DNA from: Ctena decussata
Lineage: Eukaryota; Mollusca; Bivalvia; Lucinida; Lucinidae
Assembly: GCA_963989385.1 (NCBI GenBank)
Contig: OZ022501.1
Location: 24,250,602 to 24,314,601 of the forward strand
Length of the DNA: 64,000 bases
Direction of reading: 5' to 3'
Shown: positions 58,601 to 61,411 of the stretch, piece after piece
How positions within the stretch are numbered: position 1 is the first letter of the stretch
Layout of the letters: every line of letters begins with the position of its first letter
Notes under the pieces: generated by a model
Seen by the model: only the letters and a program-made list of their open reading frames with translations
What the model was told of the DNA's origin: nothing
Database searches by the model: none
Made by a program: the position numbers and the translations under genes

Positions 58601-61411
58601 TTTGTTGTGTCGCAGCTCATATGTGTCTTTTATTTTTGCAAAATAAGCCAGAGTAGCATTCGATTGTGAAATTAAAGAAAATGTACCGTAAGGATTCTAA
58701 AATTTGGAACACCTAAAGGCTTACTGTAACTGTCCTAAAAATAGAACAATTTGTTTCTACAGGTTTACAGTGTAACTGTCCTAAAAATAGAACAATTTGG
58801 TTCTACAGGTTTACAGTGCATTAATGCTTCTAAAAGATGCAGATGGAATGGCAAAAAGTGGAGGCACTGTTTGTTCAAGCCTATATGTCCCAATATTTTG
58901 CTTCTTACGATATTATTTGCGAAGGGGGAGGTTGGGACAGAGAATTGCCTCCTGTTACAAATTATTCCCTTTGCAATCTATTGGTGTTTTACATGGCTCA
59001 GCCACAACATGACCAAACAAACAAAGTGGCATGTGTGCCCAGCGAAGACTCAGATCAGCTTGGGCTTCCGCCCAGTCTGATCAGAGTCTTCGCTGTTCCC
59101 GTGGAGTTAGCTTGGACCCTGAGCTACCCTTTTAGCTCACAGCAAAGAGTCTGACCAAACTGGGCGGATGCCCAGGCTGATCTGAGCACATGCAACTTTG
59201 TTGGTTTTGTCGTTTCGCGGCTCAGTTATCATGGTTATTGTATTGGTATTCTCTCTCAGCAAACTTTACAGTTTCTTCCCTTAAAGAGATAAATCAATGC
59301 AGTGCTCCAGATAAGAAAAGGTAACAAAGATAATTTAGGGATAATTATCAATATTTCTCAATAAAAACATACTTTGTGACCCATCATTAGAACCGTCTCG
59401 TCGAGACGGTTCTAATGAGGGGTCACAACATATGTTTTCATTGAGAAATAAGGAAAATTATCTTTGAATTATCATCAGTACTCCTCCTTATCTGGAGCTC
59501 TGTCAATGTCTCTCGTAAACAAAAACAAGTTTTATTTTCAGATGATTAACATCACCCCTGGTTAACCATGTATTACAAGGGCTGAGCTGTTACGAAACGA
59601 AAATGAGTCATACTTATCAAACGACCTGATGACTAGATCGTTTGGTAACTATGATTCTTTTTCGTTTCGTAACAGCTCTTTTTCGTTTCGTAACATCCTT
59701 GGAAACATAGTTAACCGGGTGTGAATAATAGAGGCATTTTACATGTTTTCAAATCCTGTCATTGCAATGGTATCTTTATCTAATATGTTTCAAAATGCGA
59801 CCTGTGTTATCTTAACCAGCCTGCATGCGTAAGTTCAGGACGAAAGATGAACCTCAGAGCATTGTCGGGCTTCACTTTTTACAAAACGTATTTTTCAAAT
59901 GTACAGTGTACGCTGATTCAATGTTGATTCAACATTGTGTGCCTGTTGGGGACGTCCAGCACGTTAAGATGGGCAAGTTTATAATACGGGCCATTACGGT
60001 ATGTTTCCAGCGGGCACATGACGTCGAAATGTCATGCATATGCATAATTGGTATCGCATCTTGTCCCATTTACGAAACTGTATGCATTAACTCTTTAAGC
60101 ACCAGTGACGAAAGTAGCATAATTTGCAAACAACGAAGATCCTGATGAGCTGTCTCATCTAGATCTACACTGTTTGTCCTCTAGTCTTTGAATTCTAAAT
60201 ATGAAATGTCTCATACAATACATTCTTTTAAATTTGCAGACGTAAATTTTGTAGTCTGCTTTTTGGTGCTTAAAGAGTTATTCGATGACTGAAAATCGAG
60301 GTATCAAAATAAAGAGGCACAGGGATTATCTCACTTTACTTGACTTGCTTAAAACAATAACAGTTTTCACACACTGTACTGATTTTAGATCTTAACTGAG
60401 AAAGTTGAAAAATTCCTACAAAAGTTTAACTTTTATGACTTTTTTTTTTACTTTAAAGGTAGGTTCCTGTACTTTGGAATGCATCATAATTTTGATGAAG
60501 TTTTTATCCAAGTTCTTGGAAAGCACTTATAAAAAGGGAATGAATAAGTTTCACTAAAAATTGTAAATCAAAACGTATTAGAAAAGTAGTCTTGCAAGGG
60601 ATTTCCTAACTCCGCTTCGCACACCAGTATGCGCTATTTTTAGTTCGCGCAAAAAATAGAAAACGCAGCTGACGTCATGATGCGTTGCGATTTGGGATAG
60701 TTTTTACCCATCCGCCATGCCAGGCCTCTAGGAGAGCTCACTGCAAGACTGGAGAAAATTGACCTTTGGAGAATGACATCAGAAATCACGCACTTATAGA
60801 TATCTAACGTAACTATTTTTAGAACTGGAATTTCAACTAAAGAAAATAAACCAAGGGAAAACGACTATTTTCTACAACATATGACGATTTTCTCGGTAGC
60901 AACAGATTCAGAAAAATAAGAGAATTCAATACAACCCAGAAAAAAGACGAAAAATATTTTGTGACAATAATTGTTATCGCTAGTCCGGGAGCCTACCTTT
61001 AATGTGAGCTGAGCGTGTGCTTGCTTTGCTGGCATTGTGCCTGGTGACCAACACTGAGACAGGTTTGAGGTTTATATATGAGCCGCGACACGAGAAAACC
61101 AACAATGTGGTTGTGCGCCCAGCGTAGACTCAGATCAGCCTGGGCATCCGCCTAGTCTGATCAGAATCATCGCTTTGCGCTTAAAGGGTAGCTAAGGGTC
61201 TGAGCTATCTCCATGCGGACAGCAAAAACTCTGATCAGACTGGGCGGATGCCCAGGTTGATCTGAGCCTGCGCTGGGCACACAGCCACTTTGTTGGTTTT
61301 TTGTGTCGCGGCTCAATTATTATATATACTTACGTTTGAAATAAAGAATCCTGAGACGGTGACGTAAAAAGATACATCGTCTTCTTGGATACTGGCGTAA
61401 CGCAGATCTAC
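18323..61411 (-). CDS. ADAMTS-like M12B metalloprotease with ShK-like C-terminus, twelve exons, 5' end missing
   Basis: Exons (5' to 3'): 61411-61334, 58108-57975, 46770-46733, 42393-42288, 38455-38285, 36993-36855, 34551-34444, 32860-32830, 30725-30657, 27297-27283, 23883-23767, 18477-18323. All have AG acceptors and GT donors and all phases agree (387 codons with stop). In the partial protein, residues 1-176 are the reprolysin domain: HELGH at 114-118, then N119, LGSYHD at 120-125 (zinc ligands His114, His118, His124; catalytic Glu115) and Met-turn VMAP (140-143). Residues 177-269 resemble the ADAMTS linker and cysteine-rich region (GLAGQLYSVEEQC; GTPCGNNLMCFEGLC). Residues 270-296 are a Pro/Thr/Ser linker, and 300-335 hold six cysteines in ShK-like order. 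Signal peptide, propeptide and early catalytic exons lie upstream. No thrombospondin repeat is found. It is probably a secreted zinc endopeptidase; substrate unknown. Confidence 0.88.
18612..18813. mobile_element. PalH palindromic MITE
   Basis: The ends AGAGCTCTAGATAAGAG and CTCTTATCTAGAGCTCT are inverted. The centre ACCGTCTCGACAAGACGGT is a hairpin between ACATATGTTGTGACC arms. Confidence 0.9.
19413..19478. repeat. PalI hairpin
   Basis: AAACTACTGGTATCTCAAAG continues into TAAATTTTC, then an 8-base loop, then the exact complement: a stem of about 29 bp without mismatch. Confidence 0.9.
19703..21527. mobile_element. 1.8-kb element with inverted ends rich in AAAATGCG words
   Basis: The left end reads GAGACCGCAATATTCACAAA then ACGCATTTTTCACACG; the right end carries the inverse, GAATATTGCGGTCTCACAGA. 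Near both ends GAAAAATGCG (or its complement) recurs many times. The interior has a 219-bp tandem duplication and a G13 run, with no transposase frame. Confidence 0.7.
20465..20903 (+). repeat. Tandem duplication, 219-bp unit, two copies
   Basis: Both copies run from ATTCTTTACTATAACCACTG to CCTGTCCAAATTCGAAGATG and differ at few positions. Confidence 0.92.
21639..21655 (+). repeat. Poly-G run of 17
   Basis: The longest homopolymer in the window, after GTGTGTGTTGC. Confidence 0.95.
22187..22258. repeat. Hairpin related to the PalH centre
   Basis: ATATTGTGATATCTCAT and the inverse ATTGAGACATCACAACGTAT surround the hairpin ATCGCCTCCTCGAGGCGAT. Confidence 0.65.
22372..22470. repeat. PalD-type foldback, ATACCCATTAATGCC variant
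   Basis: Left end ATACCCATTAATGCCTAG; core CCCAGATCAGACGCCGC opposed by GGGCTTCTGATCAGG. The right end is missing where PalB follows. Confidence 0.55.
22478..22674. mobile_element. PalB copy 1
   Basis: Starts TAGGGTCAAGTCAGG and ends CCAGACTCGACCTTA; arms contain TTCGGACAGC-type words and GCAAACAGTGAAAAT-like text. Confidence 0.85.
22741..22976. mobile_element. PalA copy 3
   Basis: TGAGTCGCGACACGAG to CGCGTCGCGGCTCA, full length; little difference between arms. Confidence 0.9.
23043..23766 (-). repeat. Minisatellite of about 16 units made from an exon edge and its splice donor
   Basis: On the minus strand each unit of about 43 bp reads GGACAGTGCTGTCAATATTG, TTGTAAGTAT, then GATGGATGGG. The first part equals the last 22 bases of metalloprotease exon 11 and the second its donor. 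At least ten units keep a GTAAGT, GTGAGT or GTTAGT at the donor position; others have GCAAGT or GAAAGT. Units vary between 39 and 46 bp. Confidence 0.95.
23767..23883 (-). CDS. Metalloprotease exon 11, ShK-like six-cysteine module
   Basis: The acceptor is TTCCTCAAG and the donor GTAAGTATCT; 117 bp, phase 1 to 1. It reads GYSCMDSGIADQSC, then IRTIMGPALKMCKRFF and GQCCQYC. Cysteines 300, 310, 324, 331, 332 and 335 resemble an ShK module with altered spacing (the family usually has C..xCxxC at its end). The 3' edge of this exon is the seed of the tandem array at 23043-23766. If the donor is skipped, the frame runs on into the array to a stop at 23492. Confidence 0.78.
24030..24240. mobile_element. 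PalC copy 1, diverged
   Basis: TTGACCCTTTAAGCGCCAAA at the left, GACGCTTAAAGTATTAA at the right; centre GGCAAACAGTGTAGATCTAG with GGATCTATACTGTTTACA inverted. Confidence 0.75.
24342..24558. mobile_element. PalB copy 2
   Basis: Starts TAGGGTAGAGTTGG and ends CCAGACTTGACCCT. The centre GAGACGGCTCATTATGAGCC is a perfect hairpin. Confidence 0.88.
25087..25105 (+). repeat. (GA)n microsatellite
   Basis: GAGAGAGAGAGAGAGAGA, immediately before a PalB copy. Confidence 0.9.
25134..25336. mobile_element. PalB copy 3, inner arms in reverse order
   Basis: TAGGGTAGAGTCGGGTAA at the left and TACCTGACTTGATCCTA at the right. Compared with copy 1 the inner sequence is inverted. Confidence 0.85.
25349..25584. 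mobile_element. PalA copy 4, diverged
   Basis: TGAGCGGCAACATGAC to GTCATGTCGTGGTTCA; 12 bp from the PalB copy before it. Confidence 0.75.
25630..25954. mobile_element. PalJ element with CACTGTA ends
   Basis: The left arm carries CTGGCAACCAGCTGCCAGTC and ATTTCCCGTTATTTTTACGG, inverted at the right as CCGTAAAAAATACGGGAAAT and GACTGGCAGCTGGTTGCCAG. Ends are CACTGTA and TACAGTG, which recalls the CACTR ends of the CACTA group. One arm of a relative is at 37692-37815. Confidence 0.8.
26040..26370. mobile_element. PalC/PalD-type foldback interrupted by PalF
   Basis: TTTGTAAACAGCGTAAATCC stops at 26089 and resumes after 26312 with AGATGAGGTGACTC, then CTTATCTGGAGCTACAATGT. Joined, this is the shared foldback core, so PalF inserted in its left arm. 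Confidence 0.75.
26090..26312. mobile_element. PalF copy 2
   Basis: GGGGCCGTATTCATAAAGCC to ATGAATACGGCCCC. The central stem TGGAGGAACAGTCTTTG with GACTGTTCCTCCA is more complete than in the 11281 copy. Confidence 0.9.
26381..26591. mobile_element. PalB copy 4
   Basis: TAGGGTCAAGTCGGGTAACT to CGAATTTACCCGACTC; centre GAGACGGCTCATTATGAGCC. Confidence 0.88.
26701..26895 (+). mobile_element. SINE-A copy, plus strand
   Basis: Box A-like GGTAGCTCAGTAGG, box B-like GGTTCGAGACCC, then ATCGTCCTGATATAACTGAA and AAAAGGACGTAAAATCGCAA. The tRNA-like part does not form a proper acceptor stem, so it is not a tRNA gene. Confidence 0.85.
27132..27239. mobile_element. PalE copy
   Basis: CAACAGGCACTCAACATTGA to GTAGTAGGTGCCCTCTTGG, with TGTTGATTCAACGTCGTGG in the centre. 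It ends 43 bp from microexon 10. Confidence 0.8.
27283..27297 (-). CDS. Metalloprotease exon 10, 15-bp microexon
   Basis: CACCACCACCAAGTG lies between TTCTTCTTTTCAG and GTAAGAGGAT. It keeps phase 1 to 1 and adds TPPPS plus the first base of a glycine codon that exon 11 completes. It extends the linker. It is short, so transcript support is needed, but both splice sites are strong. Confidence 0.6.
27485..27854. mobile_element. PalA copy 5, split by a SINE
   Basis: TGAGCCGAGACACGAAG to CATGTCGCAGCTCA. The middle is interrupted by SINE-C at 27561-27729, flanked by TAACTACCGTGT on both sides. Confidence 0.85.
27561..27729 (-). mobile_element. SINE-C copy with 12-bp target duplication
   Basis: The minus strand starts AGGAGCGGCTGTAGCGTAGT (box A region), has GCAGGTTCGATCCCC (box B), then GAGACTTTAAACCGAGGTCC and ends in a (TCAC)n tail. 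TAACTACCGTGT occurs at 27549-27560 and 27730-27741. Confidence 0.9.
28124..28338. mobile_element. PalA copy 6, internally shortened
   Basis: TGAGCCGTGACACGAG to GTGTCGCAGTTCA; part of the left arm is missing between GTGCG and TCCGCCCAGTC. Confidence 0.82.
28735..28972. mobile_element. PalA copy 7
   Basis: TGAGCCGCGACACGAG to TCGCATCGCGGTTCA, flanked by TT on both sides. Confidence 0.9.
29623..30489. mobile_element. 867-bp foldback element, TTAAGGTGG ends
   Basis: The left end TTAAGGTGGTGATAATCA and right end TACCATAAATCACCACCTTAA are inverted. Inner arms of about 350 bp pair at lower identity, e.g. TATAAGGAAAGATCAAAGGG with CCCTTTGATCTTTCCTTATA. The centre around 30010-30130 is unpaired. 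Confidence 0.8.
30507..30628. mobile_element. PalG copy 2
   Basis: CTGATGTTTATCGAAGTGTA to TACACTTCGATAAACCTCAG. It ends 28 bp from the donor of metalloprotease exon 9. Confidence 0.85.
30657..30725 (-). CDS. Metalloprotease exon 9, Pro/Thr/Ser linker
   Basis: The acceptor is TATCTTTCAG and the donor GTAAGTACTT; 69 bp, phase 1 to 1. It encodes ATTPAP followed by PTPS repeats and PEP, a flexible, probably O-glycosylated linker. The repeats are a 12-bp coding minisatellite. Confidence 0.8.
30784..30847. repeat. Hairpin, about 23-bp stem
   Basis: GCAAGCCAAATGCACACTAA and TTAGTGTGCATTTGGCTTGC are exact complements around a loop with TTTCTCAGGCC. Confidence 0.95.
30858..31036. mobile_element. 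PalH copy 2
   Basis: Centre GACCCCTTATTAAAACC, hairpin GTCTCACCGATATGG-type loop, then TAATAAGGGGTCACAACATA; outer ends diverged. Confidence 0.75.
31190..31935 (+). mobile_element. Pearl-like element B
   Basis: Three diverged core units each carry TTTTAGTAACAG- or TTTAGTAACGA-type text followed by GGCCATCTTG. Then come several GACGGACGG words (31857-31885) and the terminal hairpin CGCACCTTGCTAAAGCAGGTGCG-like (31910-31932). The left boundary is uncertain. Confidence 0.6.
32213..32408. mobile_element. PalB copy 5
   Basis: GAGTCGGGTAACTTCGAACA to TTACCTGACAGTAGACCCT; the central hairpin is partly lost. Confidence 0.78.
32532..32769. mobile_element. PalA copy 8
   Basis: TGAGCCACGACACAAGG to CGTGTCACGGCTCA, with TA on both sides. 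Confidence 0.9.
32830..32860 (-). CDS. Metalloprotease exon 8 (31 bp)
   Basis: The acceptor follows TTTTTTCTTTTTTACAG and the donor is GTAAGTATTC. It reads MCFEGLCKEP, completing GTPCGNNL-MCFEGLC, the expected C..G.C pair. It sits between two PalA copies (32532-32769 and 32883-33120). Confidence 0.85.
32883..33120. mobile_element. PalA copy 9
   Basis: TGAGCCGCGACACGAG to CGTGTCGCGGCTCA, with AA on both sides. It starts 22 bp upstream of exon 8's acceptor, next to its polypyrimidine tract. Confidence 0.92.
33303..33866 (+). pseudogene. LINE reverse transcriptase fragment, C-terminal part
   Basis: The open frame carries LKFIGVIISDYLTWSTHI, then LVRPQLEYASTVWSPHT and VQRSAARWATRDYMYNYTS, typical of the region after the RT palm in CR1/Jockey-like elements. 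The catalytic FADD box and endonuclease are absent, and the stop comes early after IPTFKDFP. It lies in intron 7 of the metalloprotease gene, antisense to it. The first ~45 residues are probably not element coding sequence. Confidence 0.85.
34212..34437. mobile_element. PalE outer copy interrupted by another PalE
   Basis: TGACGTCG-rich left part (34212-34299), then a second PalE, then the outer right end CCAGGTGCCTGCTGGG (34422-34437), which stops 6 bp from exon 7's donor boundary. Confidence 0.6.
34300..34407. mobile_element. PalE inner copy
   Basis: CCCAGTTGACACACTATGTT to AGTTGTGTGCCTGCTGGG; repeated TTGAATCAACGTTGATCC, nearly symmetrical around CGTCATGGCG. Confidence 0.85.
34444..34551 (-). 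CDS. Metalloprotease exon 7, cysteine-rich
   Basis: The acceptor is TTTTTCAG and the donor GTAAGTTCC; 108 bp, phase 0 to 0. It encodes SNKLTPDICRNMLCRTASG then CYRYVAAHGTPCGNNL, matching the C..L.C...GT.CG pattern of the ADAMTS cysteine-rich region. A PalE terminus ends 6 bp beyond the donor. Confidence 0.9.
34980..35178 (-). mobile_element. SINE-A copy, minus strand
   Basis: The plus strand shows the reversed order: GACGTCCTTTTTCATATTA, CAGTCATATCAGGAGGATG, then GGGGCTCAAACCCGGGCC (box B complement) and CAACTGAGCGGCCGGGG (box A complement). Confidence 0.85.
35693..35926. mobile_element. PalA copy 10, ends decayed
   Basis: TTAGCCGCAACACGAG to CGTGTCGCGGCTTA; both tips have the same kind of change, and the arms remain complementary. 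Confidence 0.85.
35936..36143 (+). mobile_element. SINE-A copy, plus strand
   Basis: GCCCCGGTAGCTCTGTGGGT then CATCGTCCTGATATGACTGA and GAAAAGGGCGTGGAATCGCA. Box B is damaged. It starts 10 bp after PalA copy 10. Confidence 0.82.
36414..36651. mobile_element. PalA copy 11
   Basis: TGAGCCGCGGCGCGAC to CGTGTCGCGGCTCA; complementarity extends outward to AATTGAGCC and GGCTCAATT. Confidence 0.9.
36658..36782. repeat. PalD foldback with GC-rich tip
   Basis: GGCAAACAGTGTGGATCCAG and TCAGGGTGTACACTATTTGC surround CAGACGCCGCGTTTTGCGGCG; outer ends AGCCCATTTATGCC and GACAAATGGG. Confidence 0.8.
36855..36993 (-). CDS. Metalloprotease exon 6, ADAMTS-type linker
   Basis: The acceptor is CCTTACAG and the donor GTGAGTTC; 139 bp, phase 2 to 0. 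It reads FDCTLNRGVIYDEDE and GLAGQLYSVEEQC, then GEGSTFCG. The LPGQLY..DEQC-like segment is a hallmark of the ADAMTS post-catalytic region. A long subrepeat hairpin starts 14 bp upstream of the acceptor. Confidence 0.9.
37009..37343. mobile_element. 335-bp hairpin whose arms contain tandem subrepeats
   Basis: The ends ACAGGGTATAATCGATTCCG and CGGAATCGATTATACCCTGT are exact complements. Each arm holds about five units of 30-33 bp with GCTTCCTGCAGAGACTG (left) or CAGTCTCGGCAGGAAGC (right). The centre is GCCGAGGCTCTCGGC. Confidence 0.92.
37692..37815. repeat. PalJ, single arm
   Basis: ACTGGCAACTAGCTGCCAGT and CTATTTCCCGTCATTTTTTA match one PalJ arm, followed by GTAGAACATTGTTTGAAAT, which matches the PalJ interior in reverse. 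Confidence 0.7.
37973..38185. mobile_element. PalC copy 2, TTAA-flanked
   Basis: TTAACCCTTAAAGCGCCAAA to GCATGAAGGGTTAA; centre GAGGTGGCTCATAATGAGCC, a perfect hairpin. Confidence 0.9.
38285..38455 (-). CDS. Metalloprotease exon 5 with zinc His 3 and Met-turn
   Basis: The acceptor is CTTTACAG and the donor GTAAGTACATG; 171 bp. It starts LGSYHDSG, completing HELGHNLGSYHD across the intron, then CNRDDDYVMAPYVP (Met-turn) and NPWRFSKCSIDAFRNY, the end of the catalytic domain. Confidence 0.93.
38567..38674. mobile_element. PalE copy
   Basis: CCCAGCGAGTACACAACGTT to GACGTTGTGTGCCCGCTAGG. Confidence 0.8.
39229..39376 (-). mobile_element. SINE-B copy, 5'-truncated, 13-bp target duplication
   Basis: TTGTACATCACTG stands at 39216-39228 and 39377-39389. 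Between them is the body GCGGTTAACCAGTACTAAGT as at 52915-53156, but without the tRNA-like head. Confidence 0.88.
39505..39718. repeat. PalD, long form
   Basis: AAAAATTGGGACACC at the left opposes ATCTGTCCTAATATTTA at the right; inner GTGTGGACCCTGATCAGACA opposes AGTCTGATCTGGATCTGC. Confidence 0.7.
40584..41853 (+). mobile_element. Pearl-like element C, complete
   Basis: It starts ATACCCCGCCACTGCTG. Five or six core units of about 170-180 bp follow, with AACCTTTGATGTGAAACATA, CATTCAGATATTCCATATAG and TCAAGGGCGGATAACTCA. Then come GACGGACGGACGGAC (41763-41803) and the hairpin ACCCCGCCACTAAAGTGTGG-like at 41823-41850. The left tip equals one arm of the right hairpin. Confidence 0.8.
42081..42280 (+). 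mobile_element. SINE-A copy next to the exon 4 donor
   Basis: Head with TATGGGTTAAGCGATGG and box B TTGGGTTCGAATTC; body ATCATCCTGATATGACTAAA and GATAAGGACGTAAAAATTGC. Its tail stops about 8 bp from the donor. Confidence 0.85.
42288..42393 (-). CDS. Metalloprotease exon 4 with HELGH
   Basis: The acceptor is CTATTTCAG and the donor GTAAGCTTG; 106 bp. It encodes GIAYLNGVCNSYRVSINEE then YGLFKGSGVLAHELGH, the first half of the zinc site. The first 40 bases with their acceptor are duplicated at 42542-42581. A SINE-A begins about 8 bp beyond the donor. Confidence 0.93.
42354..42729 (+). repeat. 188-bp tandem duplication of the exon 4 start plus half a PalB
   Basis: Both copies run ACACGATAAGAGTTACACAC, CATTCAAATAGGCAATGCC, TGAAA(T/C)AGTAAGA, then the PalB left half. 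They start at 42354 and 42542. The second copy repeats 40 bp of coding sequence and the acceptor, and is probably not used because it lacks the rest of the exon. Confidence 0.9.
42400..42541. mobile_element. PalB copy 6, half element
   Basis: GTCTCGGGTAACTTCGGACA to GAGACGGTTCATTATGTGCC; it stops in the central hairpin, at the junction of the 188-bp duplication. Confidence 0.85.
42599..42811. mobile_element. PalB copy 7, complete
   Basis: GTCTTGGGTAAATTCGGACA to AGTTACCCAACTCTATCCTA, with centre GAGACGGCTCATTGTGAGCC. Confidence 0.9.
42829..43020. repeat. PalD, long form
   Basis: AAAAATTGGGACACC left; core GGCAAACAGTGTAGACCCTG opposed by GTGGTCTGCACTGTTTG. Confidence 0.7.
43134..43256. mobile_element. 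PalE copy, GGTTGA variant
   Basis: CCCACTGGGCACACAAGGTT to AACCTTATGAGCCTGCTGGG; the body has AAGGTTGATTCAATG in place of the usual AACGTTGATTCAACG. Confidence 0.82.
43505..43718. mobile_element. PalC copy 3, opposite inner order
   Basis: TTAACCCTTAATGCGCCAAA to GGAACTTTAAGGGTTAA. Confidence 0.9.
43903..44212. mobile_element. PalA copy 12 with internal duplication
   Basis: TGAGCCGCGACACGAG to GTGTCGCGGCTCA. It is about 70 bp longer than usual because the segment AAGCTACC(C/A)TTTAAGCGC to GAAGAG(G/T)CTGAT(A/C)AG occurs twice. Confidence 0.88.
44270..45118 (+). repeat. Minisatellite, 32-bp unit, about 26 copies
   Basis: The unit is GCTGCATATCTCCAGTCCAG followed by AATATCCCCGAT, with a CCCAAGTCCGG variant in several units. 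The unit lacks stops in most frames, giving long artefact frames on both strands. It lies in intron 3 of the metalloprotease gene. Confidence 0.95.
45119..45420 (-). repeat. Diverged inverted continuation of the 32-bp array
   Basis: After GTGTAGCATATCCCC the sequence turns into GATATGCTACACCGGGGATA and then repeats GGGATATGCTGCA-like units, the complement of the array at lower identity. Confidence 0.8.
45600..46702 (+). mobile_element. Pearl-like element D
   Basis: Left end ACTAGAAAATTGTGTCTG and GACACTAATGATGCCCCCGT. About five core units of 180 bp follow, with GCCTAAAATGACTAAGTTCA and GATCCATTGAAAACTGTGGG. Then a GACGGACGGACAGACAGACG stretch (46615-46660) and the end hairpin TGCCCCCTGACTATCGTCAC then GGGGGCA. 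Confidence 0.8.
46733..46770 (-). CDS. Metalloprotease exon 3 (38 bp)
   Basis: The acceptor is CTGTTTTTCAG and the donor GTAAGACTAA. It reads SNIQSGGSSGVV and joins to GIAYLNGVC in the next exon, giving the family's G.AY...VC strand. The exon sits in about 100 bp of unique sequence between a pearl-like element and a PalB copy. Confidence 0.8.
46804..46999. mobile_element. PalB copy 8
   Basis: TAAGGTTGAGTCGGGTAACT to TTACTTGACTTGACCCTA. It begins 33 bp upstream of exon 3's acceptor. Confidence 0.85.
47151..47364. mobile_element. PalC copy 4
   Basis: CCAACCCTTACAGCGCC to GACGCATGAAGGGTTAA; the left TTAA is mutated. Confidence 0.88.
47477..47575. mobile_element. PalE copy, right tip decayed
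   Basis: CCCACTGGGCACACAACTTA to TGTTTGATCTACGTTGTGG. Confidence 0.75.
47672..47909. mobile_element. PalA copy 13
   Basis: TGAGCCTCGACACGAG to CGTGTCGCGGCTCA; TT on both sides. Confidence 0.92.
48652..48780. repeat. Palindrome with about 45-bp arms
   Basis: ATTATTGAATTTATTAAACTC, GTTGGGGAAA, GATAAGATGCGAGGC and the complement GCCTCGCATCTTATC, TTTCCCCAAC, GTTTAATGAATTCAATAAT. Confidence 0.9.
48941..50971 (+). mobile_element. Pearl-like element F with nuclear-receptor-like direct repeats
   Basis: It starts CAAGAGGACCATGAGGCCCC and GCTCACCT; the end has GACGGACGGACGGACGACGG and CTCAGGTGAGCTA. Four core units of 440-456 bp (GGCCATGTTGGTCATGTGAC near 49424, 49864, 50315 and 50771) each carry TCAAGGTCA with a second AGGTCA-like half five bases later, and GGTCAAAGGTCAAAG-like text. 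Confidence 0.8.
51660..52120 (+). mobile_element. Two tRNA-like heads in tandem, probable SINE remains
   Basis: GTGGTCGAGTGGGATAATGG with GAGTTCGAAACTC (51673-51747), then CGCGGTGGTATAATGACC with CTGGTTCGATCTC (51933-51990). Neither folds into a full tRNA. A T-rich stretch separates them. Confidence 0.45.
52125..52234. mobile_element. PalE copy
   Basis: CCAGCAGCCACATCACGTTG to AACGTCGTGTGCCTAGTGGG, with GTTGAATCAACGTT and GTCGACGTTG in the body. Confidence 0.82.
52325..52410 (-). mobile_element. tRNA-like SINE head with A-rich neighbour
   Basis: The minus strand has AGAGTAGCTCAGTGGACCAG (box A) and GTTGGTTCGAGTCACACG (box B). The poly-A and CACACA tract at 52255-52326 lies on its 3' side as poly-T. 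Confidence 0.5.
52578..52810. mobile_element. PalA copy 14
   Basis: TGAGCCGCGACACGAC to CGTGTCGTGGCTCA; TT on both sides. It interrupts ACGTTT-rich sequence like that of 48285-51318. Confidence 0.92.
52915..53156 (-). mobile_element. SINE-B copy, full length
   Basis: The minus strand starts GCCGGGCCACGTAGAACAAT, then GACTCATAAGTC (tRNA-Met-like anticodon arm), GGGTTCGATACCC (box B) and the body with ACTTAGTACTGGTTAACCGC. The tail side on the plus strand is GATTTGTTGC. Confidence 0.82.
53988..55046. mobile_element. 1.06-kb element with CTGTCAGAGAGTTG ends
   Basis: CTGTCAGAGAGTTGTTTTTC opposes GAAAAGCTACTCTCTGACAG. Near the right end, CTACTATATAGCCATTTTTC-like units with CCGGTGGGAAA recur several times; the left end has the inverse words. 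Confidence 0.7.
55603..55745. repeat. Palindrome with about 50-bp arms
   Basis: GGGGATAACTGTCTTGAAAA, TTGTCATTTGGG and GTAAATCATCGGTTTATG-like text oppose TAAACCGGTGATATACCTGC and CCCAAATGACAATTTTCAA, then ACAGTTATCCCC. Confidence 0.85.
55960..57490. mobile_element. 1.53-kb inverted repeat, TTAAGGTGGAATAGG ends
   Basis: Outer arms TTAAGGTGGAATAGGACAAA and TTTGTCCTATTCCACCTTAA are complementary. Pairing continues inward at roughly 70-80 percent by eye (e.g. AAAGAAAGTCATTT with AAATGACTTTCTTT; CACGCACTTTGGTATG with CATACCAAAGTGCGTG) to a centre near 56720 between TGCGTCAGGGG and CCCCTGACC. No gene is visible. Confidence 0.85.
57975..58108 (-). CDS. Metalloprotease exon 2
   Basis: The acceptor is AATTTCAG and the donor GTAAGTAGG; 134 bp, phase 0 to 2. 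It begins REATSPWLDYSQDP and ends LPVHDHAAFITG. The DHA..ITG strand is characteristic of reprolysins. The next exon supplies the base that completes Gly71. Confidence 0.85.
58129..58308. mobile_element. PalB copy 9
   Basis: GTGTCAAGTCAGGTAAATTC to GTTACCCGACTCGATCCTA; the centre is deleted. It starts 20 bp upstream of exon 2's acceptor. Confidence 0.85.
58381..58619. mobile_element. PalA copy 15
   Basis: TGAGCCGCGACACGGC to TTGTGTCGCAGCTCA, with the GTGGCATATGCGCCCA variant core. Confidence 0.88.
58683..58905. repeat. PalD, long form with a short tandem duplication
   Basis: ATTTGGAACACCTAAAGG left; CTGTCCTAAAAATAGAACAA occurs twice; right part CACTGTTTGTTCAAGCC and ATATGTCCCAATATTTTG. Confidence 0.65.
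58998..59224. mobile_element. PalA copy 16, left tip decayed
   Basis: TCAGCCACAACATGACC to GTCGTTTCGCGGCTCA. Confidence 0.82.
59303..59500. mobile_element. PalH copy 3
   Basis: GCTCCAGATAAG to CTTATCTGGAGC; centre ACCGTCTCGTCGAGACGGT is a perfect hairpin. Confidence 0.9.
59551..59724. repeat. Palindrome with repeated right arm
   Basis: CACCCCTGGTTAACCATG and GAGCTGTTACGAAACGAAAA oppose TTTTCGTTTCGTAACAGCTC and ATAGTTAACCGGGTGTG. The block CTTTTTCGTTTCGTAACA occurs twice on the right. Confidence 0.88.
59918..60035. repeat. PalE fragments
   Basis: TTGATTCAACATTGTGTGCC then TGTTGGGG (right end, 59930-59952) and, further on, CCAGCGGGCACATGACGTCG (left end). Confidence 0.6.
60087..60281. mobile_element. 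PalC copy 5, diverged
   Basis: TTAACTCTTTAAGCACC to GGTGCTTAAAGAGTTA; the two ends carry matching changes from CCCTT to CTCTT. Confidence 0.8.
60457..61000. mobile_element. Possible short-TIR element
   Basis: TTTAAAGGTAGGTTCC at the left and GGGAGCCTACCTTTAA at the right are inverted; the interior is not palindromic. Confidence 0.45.
61079..61315. mobile_element. PalA copy 17
   Basis: TGAGCCGCGACACGAG to TTGTGTCGCGGCTCA, 18 bp from the donor of the most upstream visible exon. Confidence 0.92.
61334..61411 (-). CDS. Metalloprotease exon 1 of those visible
   Basis: The acceptor is AATTTACAG and the donor GTAAGTATAT. It is 78 bp, phase 0 to 0, and reads VDLRYASIQEDDVSFYVTV then SGFFISN. This resembles the ADAM catalytic strand that precedes the PW-containing loop. 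A PalA copy ends 18 bp from the donor side. Confidence 0.8.
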